Shown: positions 7,132 through 16,380, numbered from the stretch's first letter. The stretch is DNA of 61,439 nucleotides from Bog-1181 sp964565765 (GCA_964565765.1 CAZMGF010000011.1:1-61439); one strand, 5' to 3'. Made by a program: numbers and translations. Notes: generated from the letters alone by a model not told the origin.

Positions 7132-8571
7132 ATGAAAAAAAATCTTCTGGTCCTGTCATTTTTTATTATCTTTTCCCTGGCCTGCCGCGCGGATACCGCC
7201 GCGCCTGCGGACAGCGTTTTAAACCCCGGCCACTGGAAGACGCAGGCAATAACCAACCTGATTCCTTTCTGGGAAAATACCATTGACAACGATAACGGCG
7301 GGTTTTTTACAAACTTTAACGAAGACGGCACGCAGGGCGCGCCCGCAAATAAATATACGCGCATGATATCACGTGTGGTATTTGGCTTTTGCGCCGCATA
7401 CCTTATCTCCGGCGACGATCAATATTTGAAATTCGCCAAACACGGCATGGATTACCTTTCGCAATACTGCTTTGACAGGGAGAGCGGCGGCTGGTACACG
7501 ACAATAGACGAAACCAACGAGCCGGACAGCGTTGACAAAAACCTTTTTGACGAGACATACGGCAACCTGGGGCCCGTCTTTTATTATTTCACCACCGGCG
7601 ATAAAAACGCCATATCCCTGGTTGAGAAAACACACGCCATGATGCGCTCAAAGGCGTGGGATGTGGAAAATACCGGCTACTACGCCTCTGTCGGGCCAAA
7701 ATGGGAAAATAATTCGGCCATAAAATCATTCAACGCGGAGCTCGATACCTGCACCGCCTACCTTATATATTATTACATGGCCACAAAGGATCCGTCGCTT
7801 TTAAAGGACCTGACAACCATCGGTGACATGATAATCGCCCACATGCTGGACAAGAACGGGTTTATAGGAGAGTCGTTCGAAAGGGACTGGACTCCGCGCG
7901 ATGAAAACCTCTGGGCCGGCCATAACCTCAAAACCGGCTGGGTGCTTACAAGAATTTATTACCTCAGCGGGGATAAAAAATACCTGGATGCCGCCGGAAA
8001 AATAGCCGCGGCACAGATAAAGTACACATGGGACAAAAAATACAGCGGCTGGTTCTTTCACTTCAACGCAAGAAACCCAACCGCGATAGACGATGAAAAA
8101 GACTGGTGGACGCAGGAAGAGGGCAACAACCTTATGATTTCCCTGTACCACATTACCGGGGACAAAAAATTCCTGGATAAATTTACGGCAGGCGCGCAGT
8201 TCTGGGATAAAAAGTTTGTTGACAGGAAATACGGCGAGGTTTACGACAGGCTCAAAAGAAACGGCGAGCCTGAAATCAGGACCAAAGCTGACGTTTATAA
8301 ATCCGCCTACCACTCCATGGAGCACGCCCTTATGAACTACCTTTACCTGAGCCTTTACAAGGATCACGGCGAGGCAACGCTTTATTTTAGCCTCTCGGCT
8401 GACGCGGCGGGCGAAAAGCATTATGTGAACATCCTTGAGGACCCGGCGGTAATAATAAAATCGGTTGAGATAGATGGAAATGCATGGACGGATTTCAAGG
8501 CTGATGAGGGTTATGTTAATTTACCCGCTGGAAAAGATATGAAGGTCAAGGTCACGTTCGGAATAAAATAA
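7132..8571 (+). CDS. AGE-family (N-acylglucosamine 2-epimerase-like) lipoprotein
   Basis: 479 residues and one of few plus-strand genes. A signal peptide ends in FSLAC, a lipobox, so it is probably membrane-anchored outside the cytoplasm. The body reads as an (alpha/alpha)6 barrel of the AGE / cellobiose 2-epimerase superfamily: NGGFFTNF, RMISRVVFGFCAAY, GGWYTTID, ENLWAGHNLKTGW and the late YHSMEHALMNY. AGE enzymes epimerise or isomerise sugars at C2 and are usually cytosolic, so an exported form is unusual. A C-terminal 80-residue beta extension follows. An AAGGAT site precedes the ATG and a TATACT box lies near 7098, but no convincing -35 is seen. Confidence 0.8.
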   Translation: MKKNLLVLSFFIIFSLACRADTAAPADSVLNPGHWKTQAITNLIPFWENTIDNDNGGFFTNFNEDGTQGAPANKYTRMISRVVFGFCAAYLISGDDQYLKFAKHGMDYLSQYCFDRESGGWYTTIDETNEPDSVDKNLFDETYGNLGPVFYYFTTGDKNAISLVEKTHAMMRSKAWDVENTGYYASVGPKWENNSAIKSFNAELDTCTAYLIYYYMATKDPSLLKDLTTIGDMIIAHMLDKNGFIGESFERDWTPRDENLWAGHNLKTGWVLTRIYYLSGDKKYLDAAGKIAAAQIKYTWDKKYSGWFFHFNARNPTAIDDEKDWWTQEEGNNLMISLYHITGDKKFLDKFTAGAQFWDKKFVDRKYGEVYDRLKRNGEPEIRTKADVYKSAYHSMEHALMNYLYLSLYKDHGEATLYFSLSADAAGEKHYVNILEDPAVIIKSVEIDGNAWTDFKADEGYVNLPAGKDMKVKVTFGIK

Positions 8572-8591
8572 AAGACCTGTTAATTGGTTTC

Positions 8592-8617
8592 GGGCGGACA
8601 CACAGGTCCGCCCCTAC
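8592..8617 (-). repeat. GTAG-type REP-like hairpin between convergent genes
   Basis: On the minus strand GTAG is followed by GGGCGGAC, six bases, then GTCCGCCC, an 8-bp perfect stem. It lies in the 42-base gap between two convergent genes, a typical place for REP elements, and may act as a bidirectional terminator. Confidence 0.65.
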
Positions 8618-9135
8618 CTGATTTTCAATTTCTTCTTTTCAATCTTCTCCCTCATCGCGGCGAGCAACGCTTCTATCTGCGCCTCGGAGGTGAAATACTT
8701 TTTTGGCAGCAGGAAGGCCCTTATCCTTGAGGTAAAAAATGAAATGTTGTTTTTATCGGCTGAGGCGCTGAAAATCTTGTCCCAGCCTGTAAAAGATTTT
8801 CCATAGCTTGTGGTAACCGTGAAGCCCTCGCCGTTAAACTCGTAAACCTGCTCTTCCTGAATGATTCTGTCGCTCTCAAATATTTTTTTTACATTAAAAT
8901 AAACAAGAACCGGCATGAGTATCAGGTATATGCCGTAGAAAACAATAACCGGAAGAAAACTTTTTATAAAACTCCAGAAGCTCTTTCCCGACATGAGCGA
9001 TATTATAAGTGTCGCAGCCATGAGAAGTATGATGATGACATTTATAATCTTAAACCTTGTTGAAAAAACCCTTGTCAGGTGCCAGTTCCTGAAATCTTCC
9101 TCTGTCAGCTTTATTTTTACGCTTGTATTTTCCAT
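8614..9135 (-). CDS. Membrane protein with YcxB-like C-terminal domain
   Basis: 173 residues from ATG at 9135, chosen because GGAGG lies five bases before it. Two hydrophobic segments (about 35-55 and 62-85) are followed by a cytoplasmic domain with ITTSYGKSFTGWDKI-like features and SFFTSRIRAFLLPKKYF. This is the pattern of the YcxB-like family (PF14317), whose function is not known. The last residues are strongly basic. Its 3' end overlaps the base of a REP-like element. Confidence 0.7.
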   Translation of the reverse strand: MENTSVKIKLTEEDFRNWHLTRVFSTRFKIINVIIILLMAATLIISLMSGKSFWSFIKSFLPVIVFYGIYLILMPVLVYFNVKKIFESDRIIQEEQVYEFNGEGFTVTTSYGKSFTGWDKIFSASADKNNISFFTSRIRAFLLPKKYFTSEAQIEALLAAMREKIEKKKLKIR

Positions 9136-9190
9136 TTCAGCCTCCAAAGATCGCGCCGTATTTGAAAATATTATATCACATCTTAAACCC

Positions 9191-9234
9191 TTAAAAATAC
9201 AAAACGGCGGGGGTTTGTCTCTCCCCCGCCGTTT
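9191..9234 (-). terminator. Rho-independent terminator after the DUF4870 gene
   Basis: A perfect 12-bp stem AAACGGCGGGGG (9202-9213) / CCCCCGCCGTTT (9223-9234), followed on the minus strand by TTTTGTATTTTT. It directly follows the stop codon of the gene at 9243. Confidence 0.9.
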
Positions 9235-9242
9235 CTTAAATT

Positions 9243-9581
9243 TTACCCTACCTGCTTTTCGGCCATGTCGCCTATAACCGGCAGCTTATAGCGCTCGCCT
9301 TTGTAGGCTTTGTACATAAGGAAAATCCAGAGTATTACGGTCACCGGCCATAGCACGATTGCCACGAGCCAGCCCAGGAACGGTATCATTCCCAGGACGA
9401 TGTTTAGCACCAGCAGCGCCGCGAAGGCAATGATTGCCTGCATGGCATGGAACCTGACGAACTTGTTCTCTTTCTCGGTGAGAAAAAAGACCAGGCCGGA
9501 TATCCACCCGAACAGATAGCAGAGCATGCCGGCGAAGTTTTCAGTCAGCCCCGAAGAAGTTTTGTTGTTGTTTTCAGCCAT
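9243..9581 (-). CDS. DUF4870 (TIC20-like) small membrane protein
   Basis: 112 residues with three hydrophobic segments (about 15-35, 48-66, 68-95). The sequence CYLFGWISGLVFFL and ENKFVRFHAMQAI is the DUF4870 hallmark. Members are small integral membrane proteins of unknown role related in fold to TIC20. The short tail YKLPVIGDMAEK is also typical. It is a single gene with its own strong terminator. Confidence 0.88.
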   Translation of the reverse strand: MAENNNKTSSGLTENFAGMLCYLFGWISGLVFFLTEKENKFVRFHAMQAIIAFAALLVLNIVLGMIPFLGWLVAIVLWPVTVILWIFLMYKAYKGERYKLPVIGDMAEKQVG

Positions 9582-9660
9582 ATTACGCCCCTCCTTTCAT
9601 GATTTTTTCCAGCCCCTTACAGCGCAAGAATAAATCGAAGGGAAGTTTTTGTCAAGTTTT

Positions 9661-11247
9661 TTATTGTTTCATCCTTAACACAATATGGTACCCTGCAAGC
9701 GGCGGCATTTCGACTGACAAAATATTTTTCTTAACAGCGGTTGTACCGCGCTTCGTTATCTGCGGCCCGCCCGCTTTGTCAAATCCGTATACGCCGGCTG
9801 AAGTGTATTCTTTTTTTGATTTTATAACAACCCTTGCGGTTTCCGTATTGCCGCAGTCCTTGTTGAGCAGGATTATATGAAGCTCTCCGTCGTCTTTGCC
9901 GTCAACGGAGGCGTAACCGGATATTTTTTCATTGTCGGCGGAAAGTGCGTAAACCGATGTCACGCCGAACTGCGAGCCCGCGCCGTCGTAATTGCGGTAG
10001 AGCCTGAAGGCGGCGAGCGAATACGCCCCCCACTCCACCATCCAGTAATCCGCCATATAGACCCCGTACTTTCCGAATATCCCCAACACATCAGCCTCGG
10101 CAATGCCGCCGGAGGGATGGTAGCCAGCGCCGAATTCATATTCTGTAAAGGCCAGTTTTGTGCCGGGATAATATTTATTTATCATTTCCTTTAATTTTGG
10201 TATAAGCATGAGCGGGCAGTTGCCAGAGGAACATATCCAGCTTGATTCGGAATAATCCGGATCCCAGAGCGAACGCGGCGCCTCAACCCTTGCCTCCGCG
10301 GTCGCATCAGCTGCGCCCTGCGAAAATACTATCCTTCTCCCCGCGCCGGTGGCCTCGGGGTAATAATGGACGTCAAGCACGTCAAGCAGCCTCATTCCCT
10401 TTTCATCGGATGCCTTTTTCATCATTGCAAGGTAATAAGCCAGGTACCAGCCGTATGTCCACTGCTGTTTTGTATAATCAGGCGCGTTCTGAAAAGTCTT
10501 GTAGCCGTTAAAGCCGTATGAAGCCGGGCCGAAAACCTCTGCGTGTGGGTCTATTGATTTTATCGCTGTCGAGGCGCCGATGGACTGGTTTATATACTCC
10601 TCGCCGCCGGTTTTGTCCGGATGTAGCAGAGGGTGTGTTGTGGACCATATGTCGGGTTCATTGTCCAGCGAATATCCCCTGATGCCCGTGGCGCCTGTTG
10701 ACGGCCCGTATTTTTTTACAAGATAATTTATTTCCTCGTCAAGGTAGACAAAATTATCGCTTTTGTCCGGCTCGTCCGTAAAAGCTGTCGGCTTTTTAAA
10801 AACAACTTTCGCCCACCTGTCAGAAGGCGCCTTGTCATGCGCGTTTACCGGGCCGTTTTTGTCCTTTGCCACATAACCGGCAAGCTGCACGGTAACCAGC
10901 GAATAAGCGTTGAGTGTTATGGATTTGTCGTGGAACGCCTCTATGACCCCTGCTGTTTTGTCGGCGGGCCCTTCCATTCCGGTATTGTCCACCAGGTAAT
11001 TATCCGAAGCCTGCTGGTAATCGCTGCCCGCGTTTGATGCGTTGTTTTCCCAGTTGTAACCGGTCATCCTGTTACCGCCAAGGCGGCGCGCCGTTATTTT
11101 AAGATCAAGCGCCAGGTCCTGGTTGGTGCCGTAAATATAAGGGCTGATCGGGGCCCTGTCTTTTGAAGGATCCACGGTAACGTCAATTCCAAATAGTGAA
11201 CCGCACAGAACTACGGCAAAAATAACAAGCAGCAGCTTTTTTTTCAT
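9661..11247 (-). CDS. Secreted glycoside hydrolase family 44 (endoglucanase/xyloglucanase-like)
   Basis: About 528 residues with a signal peptide (cleaved after about residue 21). The mature start PISPYIYGTNQDL, then RRLGGNRMTGYNWENNASNAGSD, is diagnostic of GH44. The likely acid/base Glu lies in SLDNEPDIW (Glu198) and the nucleophile in FTEYEFGAG (Glu370). A C-terminal beta-sandwich of about 100 residues follows, as in the family. GH44 enzymes cut internal beta-1,4 linkages in cellulose, xyloglucan or mannan; which one applies is not visible. The start codon is the second of two adjacent ATGs, four bases after GGAGG. Confidence 0.9.
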   Translation of the reverse strand: MKKKLLLVIFAVVLCGSLFGIDVTVDPSKDRAPISPYIYGTNQDLALDLKITARRLGGNRMTGYNWENNASNAGSDYQQASDNYLVDNTGMEGPADKTAGVIEAFHDKSITLNAYSLVTVQLAGYVAKDKNGPVNAHDKAPSDRWAKVVFKKPTAFTDEPDKSDNFVYLDEEINYLVKKYGPSTGATGIRGYSLDNEPDIWSTTHPLLHPDKTGGEEYINQSIGASTAIKSIDPHAEVFGPASYGFNGYKTFQNAPDYTKQQWTYGWYLAYYLAMMKKASDEKGMRLLDVLDVHYYPEATGAGRRIVFSQGAADATAEARVEAPRSLWDPDYSESSWICSSGNCPLMLIPKLKEMINKYYPGTKLAFTEYEFGAGYHPSGGIAEADVLGIFGKYGVYMADYWMVEWGAYSLAAFRLYRNYDGAGSQFGVTSVYALSADNEKISGYASVDGKDDGELHIILLNKDCGNTETARVVIKSKKEYTSAGVYGFDKAGGPQITKRGTTAVKKNILSVEMPPLAGYHIVLRMKQ

Positions 11248-11265
11248 CATACCTCCACAATGGCA

Positions 11266-11294
11266 ATAATATGTTTTTCCTGTCTTATGGTTAA
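11266..11294 (-). promoter_or_regulatory. Probable promoter of the GH44 gene
   Basis: On the minus strand TTAACC (11289-11294), 17 bases, TATTAT (11266-11271), in the 73-base gap before the gene. Confidence 0.45.
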
Positions 11295-11323
11295 CGCCTG
11301 AAGTAGCCTTTGGGTTGCGGGGG

Positions 11324-12109
11324 TTATTTAAGTATCTCTTCCTTTAATATGGAAAAAAAGTTTTCCGCGGCATCTTTTTCCAGCCAGGGAGAGTGTCCGC
11401 AGTTTTTAAGCAGATGAAAGGTGAATTTTCTTTTTACGGCTGAAAGGGGTATCTTTACCCCTTCGGCGGGCGACGGGTCATAGTCGCCGTGTATCGCCGT
11501 GACGTGGCACTTTATTTTTCTGGACAGCAGGAGCAGTTCACCGCTCTTTCTCATTTCCGCGGCTTCGTTCCAGACTTTTACATAAATATCGGGATTATGT
11601 TCGGGCTTCGAGTAAAGCGCCATGTCAGGGCTGCAGGTGTCCGACTTTGACATTATCTGCTCCAGCCTCTCCATGAGCCTTCTCCTGTCGCGGACAGCCT
11701 TGTTTTCAATGTTTGAAAGGAGGAACTGCAGCTCCTGCCCCATGGGGGAATTGAGCCTTGAGAGCCTTGTCTGCATTATTTTTTCCGCGTATTCAGCCTT
11801 AAAAGGAGGGGATGATATTAGTATGATTTTTTTAACGAGTTTTGGAAACTGCGCCGCGAATATCCAGGCGAGCCATGCCCCCCAGGAATGTCCCGCGAGG
11901 ACCGCGCCTTCCGGCGCATTTCTTTCAACGACAGCCTTTAATTCCTCAACCTGCCCGCTGATGCTCACGGCGCCCTGCAGTGCCTCTATCACGCCGCAGT
12001 ATTGCGCCGCGCGAGCCGCCACATTTTTTAATTCACCGGCCGCGCCGGGGCCGCCGTGGAGAAAAACCGCTGTGTAGGGTTTTGAACCGTATAACCTGTA
12101 TTTTTCCAT
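11324..12109 (-). CDS. Alpha/beta hydrolase
   Basis: 261 residues of the classic fold: an oxyanion-hole strand VFLHGGPGAAG (about 15-25), nucleophile Ser in GHSWGAW (about 88), an acid Asp in HGDYDPSP (about 212), and a catalytic His in NCGHSPW (about 240). HGGPG openings occur in prolyl iminopeptidase-like and general esterase branches. The substrate cannot be stated. There is no signal peptide, so it is cytoplasmic. It follows the glycosidase-like gene by 22 bases, probably in one operon. Confidence 0.85.
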   Translation of the reverse strand: MEKYRLYGSKPYTAVFLHGGPGAAGELKNVAARAAQYCGVIEALQGAVSISGQVEELKAVVERNAPEGAVLAGHSWGAWLAWIFAAQFPKLVKKIILISSPPFKAEYAEKIMQTRLSRLNSPMGQELQFLLSNIENKAVRDRRRLMERLEQIMSKSDTCSPDMALYSKPEHNPDIYVKVWNEAAEMRKSGELLLLSRKIKCHVTAIHGDYDPSPAEGVKIPLSAVKRKFTFHLLKNCGHSPWLEKDAAENFFSILKEEILK

Positions 12110-12131
12110 TGCCTTTTACTTCCCGCAGTAT

Positions 12132-13763
12132 TTAAATTTGGTACTTGTAAAAGGTCCTCATGGCGTCATAGAGCTGCAAGTTTGAGTAGGGTTCAAAGGG
12201 CGCCTTAAAAACCTTTGTGATTAAGGGGTTGTGAAGTATATACCTGAAATGGGCCGAGAATGACGCGCCGGTGTGTCCGGCAAGCTCATCTGTGCTCTCC
12301 GGAAGGTTTAAAACCCATACCGTGGATTTTTTTATCTTATACCCGGTTACCAGCGAATAGGCGTTGTTTACAAGCGCTATCCTCTTTCCGTTTTGTATCT
12401 CCCTTGATATATATATATTGTCGTCAACCATATCTTCCGCGCCGCGGAACGATACAGTGTCGACCTTCACGTCGTCTTTGAGTTCTTCCACCTCAAAATG
12501 TTTCCTGAGGTATTTGGCGGCGGCAACGGTGAGCACCACATTCTTGCCCATCCTTATCAGGGCGTTAAAAAGCGAGGGAAATTCCGCCGGCTTTGCCGAC
12601 TGTGCAGTCAGGATGACTATTTTTTCGCGCAGATTTTTTTTGTCCGTCATATAAGCGGGTATTCCGGCCATCAATAAATACTGGGGCAGAAGCTCGTCGC
12701 CGTATGTGTTAAGCTGCCTTATCATGGGAATGGAAAATATTTTGCTGAAGGACTGGAGCCTGTCTATCTTCTCGCTTTTTTCTATGAGTTCCTCAACGAG
12801 CGGCCTCATAAGCGGCTGCGGCAAAATCCCCGCGCAGAAGAGTATTATTTCCCCGGCGCCGCCGAGCACGGACTGGTACGCCTGCTCCGTGTATATTTCC
12901 TTGTCGCACTGGTAAATGTCGAACCACGCCTTTTTTACCTTGCCCGGCGCGATGTTTTTCATGTATATGTAAAACATGGAGCCGTAAACCGGCATAAAAC
13001 GCGCCTGTTTAAAATCACGCGTCTCGGTCCCTACCGCGATCTCGTCAAATATAGGAATCAGTTTTTCCAGGTCATATCCCCTGTCGTAAAAACTCTCATA
13101 CCACTGCGGCACCTTGAGTATGATGTTTACTTTTTTATTCACTTTTTTTGCCGGTTCAATTATATATTTCTTTGAGACGTCAAAAATCAGTTTTGACCTG
13201 TATTCCTGCCAGCTCTTTTTACCCTTCGCCTTTTTGCACTGCGCGCACTCGCATACTGTAAAGAACCAGTCGTCTATTATGATTTCGTCAAAAAGCGAGG
13301 CGGTGAGTTCAAATACTTTTTTCATCCTGCGGTTTGCTTCCCTGTCGGTGAAGCACCCGGAAGCCGTGGGATAATCATTTTTTACAGTTTCGGAAAAATG
13401 TGTCGGCGTAACGGCCCCGGAAACCTCATATTTTTCCTTTAACAATACGTCCCTGGCTGCCCTTAAGACGGATTCATCGGCCGTGTAGCCGTCGCGGTAG
13501 CTCTCAAGGTATACCTTTTTCACGGATAAAGGGGCGAATATTTTCATAAATTTTGAAATTTGCGGGCCGTAATCACGCACATCAAAGGCCGTGAAAAATA
13601 TTGAATAGGAAAAATTTTTGGTGCTGACAGTTTTTCCCTTAAAAGGGGTATAGTCCGTGATTAACGGGTCCGCCGGAACGGAAATGGGCCACTTCGCGAG
13701 CGGCCTGAGTTTCTTTGCGGGGTAATTAAGGCTTTCTACAAATTCCTTCTGCTGTTTTACCAT
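12132..13763 (-). CDS. Glycosidase-like TIM-barrel protein with C-x-C-x2-C motif, uncharacterised
   Basis: 543 residues with no signal peptide. The N-terminal 330 residues alternate strands and helices like a TIM barrel. They carry IIIDDWFF (about 161-168) followed at once by three Cys in a C-x-C-x2-C pattern (171, 173, 176). Similar DD-x-F/Y/C-rich signatures occur in putative glycoside hydrolases of the GH-A type, with the Cys cluster perhaps binding metal. The C-terminal 200 residues resemble a glutamine-amidotransferase-like or beta domain seen in GH42-like proteins. I cannot assign a family or substrate. It is the first gene of an operon with the alpha/beta hydrolase. Confidence 0.55.
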   Translation of the reverse strand: MVKQQKEFVESLNYPAKKLRPLAKWPISVPADPLITDYTPFKGKTVSTKNFSYSIFFTAFDVRDYGPQISKFMKIFAPLSVKKVYLESYRDGYTADESVLRAARDVLLKEKYEVSGAVTPTHFSETVKNDYPTASGCFTDREANRRMKKVFELTASLFDEIIIDDWFFTVCECAQCKKAKGKKSWQEYRSKLIFDVSKKYIIEPAKKVNKKVNIILKVPQWYESFYDRGYDLEKLIPIFDEIAVGTETRDFKQARFMPVYGSMFYIYMKNIAPGKVKKAWFDIYQCDKEIYTEQAYQSVLGGAGEIILFCAGILPQPLMRPLVEELIEKSEKIDRLQSFSKIFSIPMIRQLNTYGDELLPQYLLMAGIPAYMTDKKNLREKIVILTAQSAKPAEFPSLFNALIRMGKNVVLTVAAAKYLRKHFEVEELKDDVKVDTVSFRGAEDMVDDNIYISREIQNGKRIALVNNAYSLVTGYKIKKSTVWVLNLPESTDELAGHTGASFSAHFRYILHNPLITKVFKAPFEPYSNLQLYDAMRTFYKYQI

Positions 13764-13898
13764 AAATCATCTCCAGCCGGATCAAACGGCTTTGAAATGC
13801 AAAAAAATTCTCATCTGCGGCTGTTTGCAATCAGCAACATGTCCAAAATCAAATTTTCGAATATGCAGTTCAAATTCCCGGATTTTTTTAGCTTCTTT

Positions 13899-13927
13899 AT
13901 TATACTCCTATTTTTTCCGCCATACAA
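13899..13927 (-). promoter_or_regulatory. Promoter of the glycosidase-like/hydrolase operon
   Basis: On the minus strand TTGTAT (13922-13927), 17 bases, TATAAT (13899-13904). The leader of about 130 bases carries a small AGCCG/CGGCT hairpin (13775-13791) just before the ribosome binding site. Confidence 0.65.
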
Positions 13928-13945
13928 GGGGTATTAAGGCCGGGG

Positions 13946-14935
13946 TTATTCCCCGTCTTCCTGACGCTCTTCCTGTTTTTTCTTTTCCAGAATAGCCTTG
14001 AGCCTTGAGTCCCTGTCGTCCTTCTTTTCACTGTTATCTTCAGCCTGCTTTTCGGCATTGAGATACGGCTCTTCCTTCTCTATTTCATTTACAAGGGCCC
14101 TTTCACCGGGGGCAAGCGAGTTGAACTTGTCCGGATCCATCTTTTCCATTTTCTTGAGGGTTTCTATCCTTTTGAGCCTGCGCTCAATCTTATATTTTTT
14201 TATCCTGCCGGAGCGCCGCAGTTCCCGCATATATTTTATCTTTTCCCTGAGGTCGCTTATTTCGCTGTACCTGTTAAAAAAATCCTTCCTCAGGCCGGAA
14301 ATTTTACCCTGGTTGTGCATGTATTTAATTATGGTGGTTTCCTGCCCCTTTTGCACCACCACCTTGTGCAGCACATTCCCGCTCATGTCGAGCCCGGAGA
14401 CTTCCACCGCCCCGTTATATACGCCGACAGAGCTGCCTTCATCCTCCTCAACTATAAACTCCGTCCCCTTTACAGCTGCCATGGCCATCTTTGTCCTTAC
14501 CGTAAATTCTTCCTTTTCAAAAAGCTTTTTAACTATGGCAATCAGCCTGCCTTTCAAAAGCTCCAGGCCCGTTTTTTGCGAATTATTTCTGTCAAGGTTC
14601 CTGATTAGCATTTTGCTTTCCGGGTCGAGTTTTACCACGGTGGCGTCGTCAAATACGACCTCCATTGACGCCCCGTTCTCCGTTGCGACCGTATCGCCTT
14701 CGTAAAGCGGCACATAAAGGTCCTGCACCGCGTCGGCAATGTCGGAATCCTTGCGCCTTAATTCGCACTCGCCCTGAAAGTCATTAATATAAGCAATCGA
14801 ATATTCCGCGTCAGCCGCATTTTTTGGATTTACAGCGCCTGTTTTTTCCGGATATTCCGCGCCGGAGACGTCAGGAACAGCGGCAAAGCTTAAAATCATA
14901 AACAGGACAAATAAAGCAAAGATATTTTTTCCCAT
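13946..14935 (-). CDS. Secreted FecR-domain protein
   Basis: 329 residues with a signal peptide (about 1-25). A FecR domain covers about 45-190: YEGDTVATENGASMEVVFDDATVVKLDPESKM, then LLKGRLIAIV, then VRTKMAMAAVKGTEF, the standard order of FecR repeats. The C-terminal 120 residues are highly charged and probably coiled-coil (EKIKYMRELRRSGRIKKY onward), ending in Lys/Glu-rich disorder. Stand-alone periplasmic FecR proteins are common in deep-branching Gram-negatives and are not necessarily iron regulators. It lies 17 bases downstream of pyruvate kinase. Confidence 0.85.
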   Translation of the reverse strand: MGKNIFALFVLFMILSFAAVPDVSGAEYPEKTGAVNPKNAADAEYSIAYINDFQGECELRRKDSDIADAVQDLYVPLYEGDTVATENGASMEVVFDDATVVKLDPESKMLIRNLDRNNSQKTGLELLKGRLIAIVKKLFEKEEFTVRTKMAMAAVKGTEFIVEEDEGSSVGVYNGAVEVSGLDMSGNVLHKVVVQKGQETTIIKYMHNQGKISGLRKDFFNRYSEISDLREKIKYMRELRRSGRIKKYKIERRLKRIETLKKMEKMDPDKFNSLAPGERALVNEIEKEEPYLNAEKQAEDNSEKKDDRDSRLKAILEKKKQEERQEDGE

Positions 14936-14952
14936 ATTGACCCCCTGAAATC

Positions 14953-16335
14953 CTATATTTTCATTACAGAAACCCTGGCCGCCTGCCCGTTGACCGCGTG
15001 CAAATCCACAAAAACAAGATTTTTTGCCCCTTTTATGTTATGCCTTACAAACCCGGCGGCAGCTTTTTCATCCGGATTTTTCATAAAAACCGGATGAATG
15101 CCGTGGTATATGGCCAGCTGTGAATAAAGCCCGGTATCGGAAACGCACGCTATTACAGATTTTTCCGGCCTGTAGTCCGACAGGTACCGCACATCCTGAA
15201 TTCCTGATATTCTGGCAGCCATCTCGCATGACGGAAGCATTTTCTGCATCTGGACCCCGGCGTAGCATACGGAGTTTTCGTAAACATTTTCCATTTTTAT
15301 CACTGTTTTACCCTGGCTATTTTCCAGTGACAACTCGGCCTCTGCTTTCTTTATGAGACCGGCCATTACGCGGACAGTTTTCAGCGGATATTTTCCCACG
15401 GAAGTCTCCCCTGAGAGCATGAGAGCGTCGGCGCCGTCAAGCACCGCGTTATAAACGTCCGTGATTTCCGCGCGCTCCGGAAACGGATTGTTTGTCATGG
15501 ATTCCAGCATCTGCGTGGCGACAATAACTATTTTTCCTTTTTCATTGGCCCTTTTTACCAGCATTTTTTGTACACCGGGTATCTTCTCAAAACCCGCTTC
15601 CACAGCCAGGTCTCCCCTGGCTACCATTATGCCGTCGCTTTCATCAAGTATCGCGTCTATGTCCTTTAAAGCCTCGGGTTTTTCTATTTTCGCTATAATA
15701 AGCGGCTTTTTCTTCACTTTAATAAGGGTCTTAAGCTCCCTGATATCGTCCGCGCTGCGCACAAATGAGAGCGATATTATGTCAACCCCCTGCTTTAAGC
15801 CGAAGGCAAGATCCTGCCTGTCTTTTTTTGTTATTGATGAAAGCGGCAGCTTGGCTCCAGGGAGGTTGACGCCTTTGCGAGGCTCTATTATCCCGCCGGC
15901 AGTGACCGCGCATATGATATCGCTTCCCTTGATTTTATCGACTCTGAGCTGGACCAGCCCGTCGTTTATTAGTATTTTTTTTCCGGATTCAAGGTATTTG
16001 TAAAGGCTCGGGAAATCCACGCTTATTTCAGCGCCGGCCCCTTTTTGAGGCGGCCTGTTTTTAATAATTAGTGAATCCCCTTTTTTTACGGTAATGGAGC
16101 CCTCAAATTTTTCCACCCTTATCTTCGGCCCCTGAAGGTCCTGAAGTATGGCCGCCGGCCTTCCCGTCGAGAACCTGGCGCGTTTGATTAAGGATATTGT
16201 CTTTATAAAAAACTCCCGTTCTCCGTGTGAAAAATTAAGCCTGAAAACATCCACGCCGGCCCATATTAGCCCCTTAATTGCCGCGTAAGAGCACGTTGCC
16301 GGCCCCAGAGTGGCTGTTATTTTTGTTTTTTTCAT
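14953..16335 (-). CDS. pyk: Pyruvate kinase
   Basis: 460 residues. It catalyses phosphoenolpyruvate plus ADP to pyruvate plus ATP, the last step of glycolysis. The N-terminus KITATLGPATCS and VFRLNFSHG are the usual start. The B domain spans about 70-165. The active-site signature IAKIEKPEAL, then GIMVARGDLAVEAG, and the VATQMLESM segment are intact. Length is near the usual 470 residues. The C-terminal domain is slightly short, as in forms without an extra PEP-utilising domain. A TATAAT box lies 30 bases upstream of the start without a clear -35. Confidence 0.95.
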   Translation of the reverse strand: MKKTKITATLGPATCSYAAIKGLIWAGVDVFRLNFSHGEREFFIKTISLIKRARFSTGRPAAILQDLQGPKIRVEKFEGSITVKKGDSLIIKNRPPQKGAGAEISVDFPSLYKYLESGKKILINDGLVQLRVDKIKGSDIICAVTAGGIIEPRKGVNLPGAKLPLSSITKKDRQDLAFGLKQGVDIISLSFVRSADDIRELKTLIKVKKKPLIIAKIEKPEALKDIDAILDESDGIMVARGDLAVEAGFEKIPGVQKMLVKRANEKGKIVIVATQMLESMTNNPFPERAEITDVYNAVLDGADALMLSGETSVGKYPLKTVRVMAGLIKKAEAELSLENSQGKTVIKMENVYENSVCYAGVQMQKMLPSCEMAARISGIQDVRYLSDYRPEKSVIACVSDTGLYSQLAIYHGIHPVFMKNPDEKAAAGFVRHNIKGAKNLVFVDLHAVNGQAARVSVMKI

Positions 16336-16380
16336 CTTTTCCCGCCTTTCACATTTAAGAGAATTATATCATAACAAATA

